DNA of 64,000 nucleotides, from contig JAIMAQ010000002.1 in the NCBI GenBank assembly GCA_023511875.1, positions 186,001 to 250,000 on the forward strand, read 5' to 3'. The notes beneath the pieces were generated by a model. That model worked only from the letters and a program-made list of their open reading frames with translations. It had not been told where the DNA came from and searched no databases. Of this stretch, positions 27,734 through 35,734 are shown one piece after another. This DNA is from Thermoflavifilum sp. (GTDB taxonomy: Bacteria; Bacteroidota; Bacteroidia; Chitinophagales; Chitinophagaceae). Position 1 is the first letter of the stretch. Each line of letters opens with the position of its first letter. The translations under genes were made by a program, and so were the position numbers.

Positions 27734-29338
27734 ATGGCAGAAGCAATCCGGATGCCCTTATTGAGCGATACGATGAAAGAAGGCGTAATCGCTGCTTGGC
27801 ATAAAAAAGTAGGTGATCAGGTAAAAGCCGATGATGTGATTGCAGAAGTGGAAACCGATAAGGCTACCATGGAGGTGATTCCTTACGTAGAAGGAACTTT
27901 ACTTTACATTGGTCCTAAGGAAGGGCAAGCTGCAAAAGTGAATGAGATCATTGCCATAGTAGGCAAGCCAGGTGAAGATTATCAAGCACTATTGGCGCAG
28001 GAAAAGGAGTCATCCTCGTCCGCGTCTTCATCAACCGATACCCCTGCACCTACAGCTCCAGAGGCTTCATCGGCTGATCTGGAAAAATTGCTTAAAGAAG
28101 TAACCGTAGTGCGCATGCCTTTGCTGAGCGATACCATGAAAGAAGGTAAGATTGTGGCTTGGCATAAAAAGGTAGGTGATCAAGTTAAATCGGATGATGT
28201 ACTTGCAGAAGTAGAAACCGATAAGGCTACGATGGAAGTAATAGGATATGCCGAAGGCACGTTGCTTTACGTAGGACCCAAAGAGGGAGAGTCGGCCCGC
28301 GTCAACGATATCATTGCCATAGTTGGTAAGCCAAATACGGATATTCAACCCATTTTAGAGGCCGAGAAAAAGCCCAGAGCAAAGCAAGAAGGTTCAGCTG
28401 GGGGTGTGGCTCCTGTTGCACAAGCTGCAATTCCAACGCCGGCTCCAGCATCTGTTGCTACTCAAGCGTCTACAACTCCTGAAGGGCGTATCAAGGCATC
28501 GCCCTTGGCTCGTAAGTTGGCCGCAGAGAAAGGTATCGATTTGGCCCGCATCAAAGGCAGTGGCGACGATGGGCGTATCATCAAGCGAGATATCGATCAA
28601 TACCTAAGCTCGCCTGCAGCTGCTGCGGCTCCCGCTGCATCTGTGCCGGCTGGAGAAGAAGGTTATCAAGATACCCCTGTGAGCCAAATGCGTCGGGTAA
28701 TTGCCCAAAGGCTCAGCGAAAGTAAGTTTCAAGCACCGCATTTCTACCTCACTATTTCAGTAGATATGCGGCGCATGGTAGATGCACGCAAGGCTTTGAA
28801 TGAGCTTTCTGAAGTAAAAGTTTCATTTAACGATATTCTTATCAAAGCGGTGGCAATGGCCTTGCGCAAGCATCCAGCGGTCAATAGCAGTTGGATGGGT
28901 GATTTCATTCGTACTTATCGCCACATTCACATTGGCTCGGCCGTGGCTATTGACGACGGATTGGTGGTGCCTGTCATTCGCTTTGCCGATCAAAAGTCTA
29001 TTTCCCAAATTGCTGCTGAAACCAAGGTTTTGTACGAAAAAGCCCGCAACCGAAAACTCCAACCACAGGATTTCACCGGTAATACCTTTACCATTTCTAA
29101 TCTTGGAATGTTGGGTATCGAAGAATTTACGGCCATCATCAATCCACCCGATAGTTGTATCCTGGCAGTAGGAGCCATTCAAGACACACCTGTAGTAGAA
29201 AATGGTCAGGTTGTCGTGGCACCTATCATGAAGCTGACGATGAGTTGCGACCATCGCGTAGTAGATGGTGCTGTAGGTGCGCGTTTCCTGCAGACGTTAA
29301 AGCAAATGCTCGAGAATCCATTGGTGATGTTACTCTGA
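27734..29338 (+). CDS. pdhC: Dihydrolipoyllysine acetyltransferase (pyruvate dehydrogenase E2)
   Basis: 534 residues from the ATG at 27734. Two lipoyl domains each carry ETDKATM with the lipoylated lysine at Lys43 and Lys164. A Ser/Ala/Pro linker follows each. The peripheral-subunit-binding domain (KASPLARKLAAEKGI) starts near residue 255. The catalytic domain ends with DHRVVDG, His507 and Asp511. The protein is the E2 core of the pyruvate dehydrogenase complex; a branched-chain or oxoglutarate E2 is less likely given MPLLSDTM. No E1 or E3 gene is adjacent. The TGA stop shares its A with the ATG of the next gene. Confidence 0.92.
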   Translation: MAEAIRMPLLSDTMKEGVIAAWHKKVGDQVKADDVIAEVETDKATMEVIPYVEGTLLYIGPKEGQAAKVNEIIAIVGKPGEDYQALLAQEKESSSSASSSTDTPAPTAPEASSADLEKLLKEVTVVRMPLLSDTMKEGKIVAWHKKVGDQVKSDDVLAEVETDKATMEVIGYAEGTLLYVGPKEGESARVNDIIAIVGKPNTDIQPILEAEKKPRAKQEGSAGGVAPVAQAAIPTPAPASVATQASTTPEGRIKASPLARKLAAEKGIDLARIKGSGDDGRIIKRDIDQYLSSPAAAAAPAASVPAGEEGYQDTPVSQMRRVIAQRLSESKFQAPHFYLTISVDMRRMVDARKALNELSEVKVSFNDILIKAVAMALRKHPAVNSSWMGDFIRTYRHIHIGSAVAIDDGLVVPVIRFADQKSISQIAAETKVLYEKARNRKLQPQDFTGNTFTISNLGMLGIEEFTAIINPPDSCILAVGAIQDTPVVENGQVVVAPIMKLTMSCDHRVVDGAVGARFLQTLKQMLENPLVMLL

Positions 29339-30321
29339 TGAAACATCATATTTTTTTTGCCTGTTTTTTATATGGGCTCGTTTTGCTAGTGCAGTCGTGT
29401 CAACGATCTACTGTTGAACAACCTATTGCGGTGATCTGGGATACCGATATAGGTCCCGATTTTGATGATGCAGGTGCTGCGGCGATGCTTCATCACTTGG
29501 CCGATAGCGGTCGGATCAAGTTGTTAGCTACCATAGCTTCTAACCGGTATGCACACACACGGGGTGTATTACAAGTTTTCAATACTTGGTATGGCCGACC
29601 ACAGTTGCCTATTGGGGTACCCGATAGCTTGAACGTTCCAGATGTACCCGACTATTGTCATTGGACAGATAGTTTAATTCAACATTTTGCATCGCACGTT
29701 CTTCCACAATCTGCCGTACAACCAGCCGTAGCTCTTTACCGTCGGTTGTTGGCCTCAGCTCCCGATCAGGGTGTGGTGATCATCAGCACGGGTTTCTTCA
29801 CCAATCTGGCTGCTTTATTACAATCACCTCCCGATAGATATGCTCGGGATAGTGGAATAGCACTCGTTGGTCGTAAGGTAAAATATCTCGTGAGCATGGC
29901 AGGTGCTTTCCCGGCTGGTAAAGAATTTAACATATACAATGATCCTCGGGCAGCAATTTATGTGGCTGAGCATTGGCCTACTCCAGTGATTTTTAGTGGG
30001 TTTGAAATAGGCGACTCGGTATTTACAGGATTGGCTTTACTTCAAGATACTGCTGAGCAAAAAAGTCCTCTTCGGCTAGCTTTTCAGGTGGGAATACATT
30101 GTTTGCACGAAAATGCTATAGGGCATCCTAGCTGGGATGAAACGGCTGTTTTGGCAGCTATAGATACATCGCATGAATTGTTTGATTGGCATCCTGGGCA
30201 TATCTTGATCCAAGCAGATGGGAGCAATAGTTGGGAAGAAAAACATGCTGGGCAATACTATTTATTGCCTAAGGTTTCTCGGGAGCAATTGGCCAGTAGG
30301 ATTAATGCCTATTTACATTAA
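29338..30321 (+). CDS. Nucleoside hydrolase, putative lipoprotein
   Basis: 327 residues from the ATG at 29338, which overlaps the E2 stop codon (TGATG), so translation is probably coupled. A hydrophobic N-terminus ends in VQSC with Cys21 as possible lipid attachment site. The Ca2+-binding DTDIGPDFDD motif is at residues 35-44, characteristic of inosine-uridine-preferring nucleoside hydrolases. It would split ribonucleosides, or a related N-glycoside, in the periplasm. The in-frame extension upstream of 29338 lies inside the E2 gene and is not coding. Convergent with the small CSIC protein. Confidence 0.85.
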   Translation: MKHHIFFACFLYGLVLLVQSCQRSTVEQPIAVIWDTDIGPDFDDAGAAAMLHHLADSGRIKLLATIASNRYAHTRGVLQVFNTWYGRPQLPIGVPDSLNVPDVPDYCHWTDSLIQHFASHVLPQSAVQPAVALYRRLLASAPDQGVVIISTGFFTNLAALLQSPPDRYARDSGIALVGRKVKYLVSMAGAFPAGKEFNIYNDPRAAIYVAEHWPTPVIFSGFEIGDSVFTGLALLQDTAEQKSPLRLAFQVGIHCLHENAIGHPSWDETAVLAAIDTSHELFDWHPGHILIQADGSNSWEEKHAGQYYLLPKVSREQLASRINAYLH

Positions 30322-30333
30322 CCTCATTGTGTA

Positions 30334-30582
30334 TTAGGCCGATTGATCTTCATCCCCCTCGTCGTGCTTATTGCTTAGCCACCAGCGATAACCGATAAAG
30401 CCTACAAGGGCTAGTGGTGTAATCATGAGATAAAGGATGCCTGCATTAAGGCTTCTGGCGGCATTGGGGTTAAGATCAGAGGCTGTTTTAGTGCATATGG
30501 AACACTGTGCATGCACGGCTATGGCTATCAGCAGTAAGCTGAATGTAAGCATCAATCCAGAAATTATTTTCGACCGCTTCAT
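30334..30582 (-). CDS. Small membrane protein with CSIC motif
   Basis: 82 residues from the ATG at 30580-30582 (MKRSKIIS); an in-frame start 63 bases upstream would add a poor tail. A signal-like segment ends at AVHAQ, then CSIC (Cys27, Cys30) follows directly, then one membrane segment (about 46-68) and an acidic tail (DEGDEDQ). The CxxC would lie at the outer face of the membrane. I have seen similar small proteins in Bacteroidota but know no function. It is convergent with the nucleoside hydrolase, 12 bases apart. Confidence 0.7.
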   Translation of the reverse strand: MKRSKIISGLMLTFSLLLIAIAVHAQCSICTKTASDLNPNAARSLNAGILYLMITPLALVGFIGYRWWLSNKHDEGDEDQSA

Positions 30583-30727
30583 AGTGCTAGCTTTCAATGT
30601 GATTATGATAACCAAATTTACTAAGATTTTGCTGTTTGCGTGCAATAATGTTGTAAATGTTTGATGTTTTCTTGGTAAGGTATTCTAGATGAAGGGGTTT
30701 TTGCTAATTTGAGCCCAATTTTTGTCT

Positions 30728-31633
30728 ATGAGTAACAAATTTCGTTATACAGGCTATGGTATGCAGGTGGTGATTCTCATTGCCTTGACCATTGCTGGTT
30801 TTATGTTGTACTTTTTGGTAAGCATGATTTTGCTCATGAGCTATGGGGGGTGGCAGATGGCCAATATGCAACAGCTAATGAATGATCCACATAGCTTGAA
30901 TTTGCTCAAGACCCTACAATCGCTTTCTAGTTTGATGATTTTTTTATTGCCAGCGGTGAGCTTCGCTTGGATAGCCGATACTACTCCATTGCAATGGATG
31001 GGTTTGCGACGTAGGTTTTCTGCTGAGCAGTTGATACTGGTTATTGCTGTGATGGTTGCTAGTTTACCATTTATTGGCTTGCTTGGGCAGTGGAATGAAC
31101 ACATTCATTTTGGGGGGAAACTGCACGGGTTAGAAACCTGGATTCGAAATACCGAGAAAATGGCCGAACAACAAACTCGCTTTTTGCTTACTACACATGG
31201 GTTTAATGATTATTTGGTTAATTTGTTAATGGTGGCTGTATTGCCGGGCATTTGTGAAGAAGCTTTTTTTCGCGGAGTGTTGCAAAAACTGCTTATTCGT
31301 TGGTCTGGCCGAGTAGCGACGGGAGTTATTCTCACGGCAATGATCTTTAGCTTTTTGCATTTTCAGTTTCTAGGATTTCTGCCCCGATTTGTGTTAGGTA
31401 TTATTTTGGGCTATGTATATGTGCTTACGGGTAGCTTGTGGTTGGCTATGGTCGGGCATTTCATTAACAATGGCATAGATGTAACCTTGATGTATTTGTA
31501 TCAAATAAAATGGGTGAAAACCGATCCGATGGGTGAAACAGAAGTTTCTTTATGGGCAGGGTTGTTGAGTGGAATTATAGTTGTGATTTTGTTTATTTGG
31601 CTCAATCGGTTGTCGAAACATCGAGATTTCTAG
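30728..31633 (+). CDS. CPBP family intramembrane glutamic/metalloprotease
   Basis: 301 residues from the ATG at 30728; a TTG six bases upstream is possible. About eight membrane segments. The catalytic pattern is intact: Glu177, Glu178 and Arg182 (EEAFFR), His211 (FSFLHFQ) and His244 with Asn (GHFINN). Members include CAAX prenyl proteases and bacteriocin-immunity proteins; in bacteria without prenylated CAAX proteins the substrate is unknown. It begins a plus-strand run with DUF2007, cdsA and psd, suggesting a link to membrane biogenesis (inference). Confidence 0.88.
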   Translation: MSNKFRYTGYGMQVVILIALTIAGFMLYFLVSMILLMSYGGWQMANMQQLMNDPHSLNLLKTLQSLSSLMIFLLPAVSFAWIADTTPLQWMGLRRRFSAEQLILVIAVMVASLPFIGLLGQWNEHIHFGGKLHGLETWIRNTEKMAEQQTRFLLTTHGFNDYLVNLLMVAVLPGICEEAFFRGVLQKLLIRWSGRVATGVILTAMIFSFLHFQFLGFLPRFVLGIILGYVYVLTGSLWLAMVGHFINNGIDVTLMYLYQIKWVKTDPMGETEVSLWAGLLSGIIVVILFIWLNRLSKHRDF

Positions 31634-31675
31634 ATTTCTTTATATCTTTTCTGAATAAACGTAAACATATTTTTT

Positions 31676-31885
31676 ATGGAGCCAGGGTGGATAAAAATTT
31701 ATAGCACTACACAATCGATTCAAGCTTCGTTGATTCAGGGTATGCTTAAAGAAAACGGCATTGAGAGTGTGATATTGAATCGTCAAGATTCAGAGTTCTT
31801 AGTGGGTGAAGTGCAATTGTATGTGCATCAATCCGATGCAGCTAAAGCCAAGGAATTGATTGAATCAACACAAGAAAACGACTAA
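31676..31885 (+). CDS. DUF2007 domain protein
   Basis: 69 residues. The pattern KIYSTTQSIQASLIQGMLKENGI and a second beta strand VQLYVHQSDAAKAKELI match the DUF2007 (putative signal transducing protein) fold, a small ferredoxin-like alpha/beta domain. It may bind a small ligand or protein partner; no function is established. It lies 42 bases after the CPBP gene and 23 before cdsA, in one run. Confidence 0.8.
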   Translation: MEPGWIKIYSTTQSIQASLIQGMLKENGIESVILNRQDSEFLVGEVQLYVHQSDAAKAKELIESTQEND

Positions 31886-31908
31886 TTGCTTCATAAGCCA
31901 TATCTCAT

Positions 31909-32754
31909 ATGCCTGGCTTATCGCCTACTTTTCGCAAACGTACATTCACGGCTATTTTTTTTGTAGCCGTCATGTTATTTGGGTTGTTGTTTAATCGCTA
32001 TTCTTTTTTGATATTGTTTGTTGTGATAGCATGGGGTTGTTTATTGGAATATCAAAGATTGCTTCAGTTAATCACGATTACAACAAAAACATTGTTCATA
32101 CAGAAAGTGGCGATGTGGATAGCTGTTTCAGGGGTAATATTAATTGGTGTGGGTGAAGCTTTGATTGGAACTGTGCATGGGTTGAATAGTCTAGGAATTG
32201 ATTTGGTAATGCTCAGTTTTGTGGTTATTCCATTGTCGGAATTAGTGGCCAGACATTTTCGATTTTCAACCGTTGTGTTATCATTGTTTGGTTGCTTATA
32301 TGTGGCAACGGCACCTGCATTTATGATTTATTGGCGATGGCAACAACAAACAAACTTACAATGGTTGCCTATTGTGGTAATTGGTTGTTTATGGGTTAAT
32401 GATACGATGGCCTATATTATAGGGTCTTGGCTGGGGCGGCATAAGCTATGGTCTCAGGTTTCGCCCGGCAAAACCTGGGAGGGTACCATAGGCGGGATAG
32501 TTTGTACCGTACTGCTGGCATGGGGAGTGTCGTTTATCTGGCCTGTATTTGCCACCATTCATTGGGTGGCTGTGGCTTCTCTGGCTAGTATTTTTGGTAC
32601 GCTGGGTGATTTGCTTGAGTCGTGGTTAAAACGCTTAGCAGGAGTAAAAGATTCAGGTAGGCTTATGCCTGGACATGGAGGAATGCTCGACCGCTTTGAT
32701 TCTTTGCTGTTGGCAACACCGGCTGTATGGGTGTATGCACAAGCCTACATGTGA
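31909..32754 (+). CDS. cdsA: Phosphatidate cytidylyltransferase
   Basis: 281 residues with about eight membrane segments. The C-terminal CDP-alcohol signature is visible as LKRLAGVKDSGRLMPGHGG followed by DRFD. It makes CDP-diacylglycerol from phosphatidate and CTP in the inner membrane, the entry to phospholipid synthesis. The WLGRHKLW and SPGKTWEG stretches are also characteristic. psd begins 73 bases downstream, giving a phospholipid pair. Confidence 0.93.
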   Translation: MPGLSPTFRKRTFTAIFFVAVMLFGLLFNRYSFLILFVVIAWGCLLEYQRLLQLITITTKTLFIQKVAMWIAVSGVILIGVGEALIGTVHGLNSLGIDLVMLSFVVIPLSELVARHFRFSTVVLSLFGCLYVATAPAFMIYWRWQQQTNLQWLPIVVIGCLWVNDTMAYIIGSWLGRHKLWSQVSPGKTWEGTIGGIVCTVLLAWGVSFIWPVFATIHWVAVASLASIFGTLGDLLESWLKRLAGVKDSGRLMPGHGGMLDRFDSLLLATPAVWVYAQAYM

Positions 32755-32827
32755 TTTTACATCGAAAAATTTATACCATTTCAAAACAGTTATAGATTGT
32801 ATTATTTTTGTTGCTCAACCTGCTAAC

Positions 32828-33490
32828 ATGTACATTCATCGAGAAGGGCATCGCATCATCATTTTGTCGACTATAATATTGATTTTGCTCGATTGGTTGG
32901 TGTATCATTTTTTACATCATCATTTTCCATCGGTATGGGGTTTATGGTTAGTTATATCTGTTGTTTTATGGATATGGATTATAGCTTTTTTTCGAGTTCC
33001 ACATCGAAAGAAGTTACAAGATGATATGGCCATTCTATCGGCTGCAGATGGGCATGTGGTAGCTATTGAAGAGGTGGAAGAAACTGAATTCTTTCATGAT
33101 CGCCGTTGGCAAATATCAGTATTCATGAATCCGCTGAATGTACATCTCAATACTTATCCAGTAAGTGGTGAAGTGATTTATTCAGCATATCATCCTGGGA
33201 AATATCTTGTTGCCTGGCATCCTAAATCATCTGTGTTGAATGAGCGGCATACTGTAGTGATTCGTACTATGCATGGAGATGTTTTGGTGAAACAAATTGC
33301 GGGCGCTATGGCACGTCGGGTTGTAAATTATGCTCAGCAAGGCCAGCGTGTGCAGCAAGGTGATGAATTGGGGTTTATCAAATTTGGCTCACGAGTAGAT
33401 ATTTTATTGCCTACTCATGTGCAAATTAAAGTGCAGCTTCAACAACCCGTAAAAGCAGGTATCAGCATACTCGCACGATGGAAAGTATAA
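32828..33490 (+). CDS. psd: Phosphatidylserine decarboxylase, short form
   Basis: 220 residues from the ATG at 32828; an earlier in-frame start lies inside cdsA and is rejected. Two N-terminal membrane segments precede the catalytic part. The self-cleavage site is FGSRVD with Ser188 as the pyruvoyl precursor, and FMNPLNVHLN is the conserved substrate region. It converts phosphatidylserine to phosphatidylethanolamine. No phosphatidylserine synthase gene is in the window. It ends two bases from the convergent YjjG-type gene. Confidence 0.93.
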   Translation: MYIHREGHRIIILSTIILILLDWLVYHFLHHHFPSVWGLWLVISVVLWIWIIAFFRVPHRKKLQDDMAILSAADGHVVAIEEVEETEFFHDRRWQISVFMNPLNVHLNTYPVSGEVIYSAYHPGKYLVAWHPKSSVLNERHTVVIRTMHGDVLVKQIAGAMARRVVNYAQQGQRVQQGDELGFIKFGSRVDILLPTHVQIKVQLQQPVKAGISILARWKV

Positions 33491-33492
33491 AC

Positions 33493-34188
33493 TCAAAGGA
33501 TTTGCTTTAGTTCATCCAGGTGTACAATCATATAAGTTGGTTGTTCAGAGATGCTTATCTGGCGTGGGTTAAAGAAAACTTGATCCATGCCTGCTTGACG
33601 AGCACCACAAATGTCGGCCTCCCAATCATCACCAATCATGATACTTTCAACAGCTTGTGCTTTTGTTTGTTGTAAGGCATATCTGAAAAATTGCGTATCT
33701 GGCTTTAGGCAGCCCGCTTCTGCAGAGGTGATTACATGTGCAAAATAGTGTGCAATACCTGCTTGCTGAAGTTTCAGCCCCTGAATCTCTGGAAATCCAT
33801 TGGTGAGGATATGCATCTGGTATGGCTTGTGACTAAGGTAATCAAGCGTTTCTTTGGCTCCAGGGATGAGTTGTGATTGATGGGGAAGTAATTCTAAAAA
33901 CGCCTTGCCTAGCTCATAAGCGAGTTTCTCATCTGGGTATTGAATATCTGCTAGTGCCAACCACATGCGTTTCCATTGTAATTCTTCTCGGCTTATCAAT
34001 TGTTTCCGATAATCTTCCCACAACTGTTGGTTGTGTAACACATAAGATTGATAAAACTGGATAAAAGCGTATCCAGTTTTTTGTGCTAATTGATATTCTT
34101 CGTACAACTGATGCAGACTCAACCGAGCATTGTGCTCAAAATCCCAGAGCGTATGATCTAAATCAAAGAAGAGATGAATATATTTCAT
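33493..34188 (-). CDS. YjjG-type HAD nucleotidase
   Basis: 231 residues. The HAD catalytic motif is DLDHTLWD with Asp9 and Asp11; later motifs are ILTNGF (motif II Thr), KPD (motif III Lys) and IGDDWEADI (motif IV). The F-x-DLDHTLWDF start and length match the noncanonical pyrimidine nucleotidase YjjG, which dephosphorylates dUMP, dTMP and damaged pyrimidine nucleotides. Other small phosphate substrates are possible. Convergent with psd. Confidence 0.88.
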   Translation of the reverse strand: MKYIHLFFDLDHTLWDFEHNARLSLHQLYEEYQLAQKTGYAFIQFYQSYVLHNQQLWEDYRKQLISREELQWKRMWLALADIQYPDEKLAYELGKAFLELLPHQSQLIPGAKETLDYLSHKPYQMHILTNGFPEIQGLKLQQAGIAHYFAHVITSAEAGCLKPDTQFFRYALQQTKAQAVESIMIGDDWEADICGARQAGMDQVFFNPRQISISEQPTYMIVHLDELKQIL

Positions 34189-34287
34189 GTGCTTTACCCA
34201 AAATCAGATACAAATTTCGGAAAATGATCATTGAGTTTCACAAAGCTTTTTATCTTAGTTGTATGTGTATACATTAAATCATTTGCT

Positions 34288-35607
34288 ATGCCTTTGCTCA
34301 TCATGATTTCAGGTATTGCATTGCTCATCCTTCTGATCGTATGGGTGAAGCTCGATACATTTTTAGCTTTTTTGCTAGCCAGTATTTATATAGGAATATG
34401 CAGTGGCTTGCATATTGAACAATTGGTGCACGCTATAGAAACGGGCATAGGCAGCACACTAGGTTCTTTGGTCATCATCTTGGGGCTTGGAGCAATGTTG
34501 GGTCGTCTGGTGGCCGATAGTGGAGCGGCCAAGCAAATTACTGATCAGCTCATTCGCTTATTTGGCTTTTCCCATATTCGATGGGGACTTGCACTTGCAG
34601 GTTTAATTATTGGCATTCCATTGTTTTATACTGCAGGATTTGTGGTGGTTGTGCCTTTTATTTTTGCTATTGCTTATTCTACGCGTTTGCCCTTATTATA
34701 CGTAGCTATTCCCATGCTTTCTGCACTCTCAGTTGCACATGGTTTCTTACCGCCCCATCCCTCTCCTACAGCCATTGCAGTAGAGCTGCATGCCAGTATA
34801 GGGAAAACGCTATTGTTGGGATTGATCATAGCTATACCTGTAATTGCTATAGCAGGCCCGTTGTTTGCCATGCATGTAAAAAACTATCATCCAGTTTTAG
34901 ATAGTACATTATTTTCTCTTCCTGACTTAACAAGAACTACATTACCTGGTGTATGGAAAAGTTTCCTGATTGCTTTGATGCCACTTATCTTACTTACGCT
35001 TACCACCATCAGTGCATTATTTCCTATTTCTTCTATTGCAGTTTTGCAAATAATCAAATTTGTAGGTAACGCCGATATTGCCATGTTGATTTCTGTAATC
35101 ATCGCAATTGTGGGATTGGGATTACGGGAAGGACGCAATATGAAAATGATTACACATGATTTGCAAGACGCTTTTCAACAAGTATCAGTGGTTATGTTTG
35201 TGATTGCAGGTGCAGGTGCGTTTATGCAAGTATTGCGCGATGGGGGAATCAATGATTATCTTTCTTCACAGTTAATGGGATTACGCATACATCCTTTATT
35301 AATGGGTTGGCTGGTTGCTGCGCTGATTAGGATATGTGTTGGCTCCGCTACTGTGGCAGGATTAACAGCAGTAGGCATCTTGCAACCTTACTTGCAGCAT
35401 TCAACTGTTTCACCCGAATTAATGGTGTTATCGATTGGTGCTGGAAGTTTAATGTTTTCACATGTAAATGATGGTGGCTTCTGGTTGTTCAAAGAATATT
35501 TTCATCTTACCATTAAACAAACATTTCTTACGTGGAGTATCATGGAAACTATCGTTTCGGTAGGCGGACTAATTGGTGTGTGGGCACTTCATTTATTGCA
35601 TATATGA
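34288..35607 (+). CDS. GntP family gluconate/H+ symporter
   Basis: 439 residues from the ATG at 34288, the normal length; a TTG 57 bases upstream would add a poor extension. About 12 membrane segments with GntP hallmarks: LGAMLGRLVADSGAA near residue 80, HGFLPPHPSPTA, and SHVNDGGFWL near the C-terminus. Members import gluconate or related sugar acids. A gluconokinase gene lies at about 60.2 kb. The SusC gene begins 127 bases downstream on the same strand. Confidence 0.92.
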   Translation: MPLLIMISGIALLILLIVWVKLDTFLAFLLASIYIGICSGLHIEQLVHAIETGIGSTLGSLVIILGLGAMLGRLVADSGAAKQITDQLIRLFGFSHIRWGLALAGLIIGIPLFYTAGFVVVVPFIFAIAYSTRLPLLYVAIPMLSALSVAHGFLPPHPSPTAIAVELHASIGKTLLLGLIIAIPVIAIAGPLFAMHVKNYHPVLDSTLFSLPDLTRTTLPGVWKSFLIALMPLILLTLTTISALFPISSIAVLQIIKFVGNADIAMLISVIIAIVGLGLREGRNMKMITHDLQDAFQQVSVVMFVIAGAGAFMQVLRDGGINDYLSSQLMGLRIHPLLMGWLVAALIRICVGSATVAGLTAVGILQPYLQHSTVSPELMVLSIGAGSLMFSHVNDGGFWLFKEYFHLTIKQTFLTWSIMETIVSVGGLIGVWALHLLHI

Positions 35608-35643
35608 TATTCCTTTAATTGAATTCGCTTTATTTCTTAAAGA

Positions 35644-35673
35644 TTTCTTAAAAAGAATTTCACTTTATCTTGT
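35644..35673 (+). promoter_or_regulatory. Candidate promoter for the SusC/SusD operon
   Basis: TTTC (35644-35647) and TATCTTGT (35666-35673) are 18 bases apart, resembling the Bacteroidota -33/-7 pair with deviations. The SusC ATG is 62 bases downstream. Confidence 0.35.
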
Positions 35674-35734
35674 TGATTTGTTCATCTTTCAGGAGGAGGT
35701 TTGTAATAGCATTTCTTACCTCAACCTGTTTGAT

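Noticed and set aside
27734-28350. Two near-identical stretches in the E2 gene that look like a DNA repeat
   Set aside because: They are the two lipoyl domains, a normal feature of E2 proteins, not a mobile or regulatory repeat.
29155-29337. N-terminal extension of the nucleoside hydrolase ORF
   Set aside because: It lies inside the E2 gene in another frame and is rich in Arg/Cys/Ser; the real start with signal sequence is at 29338.
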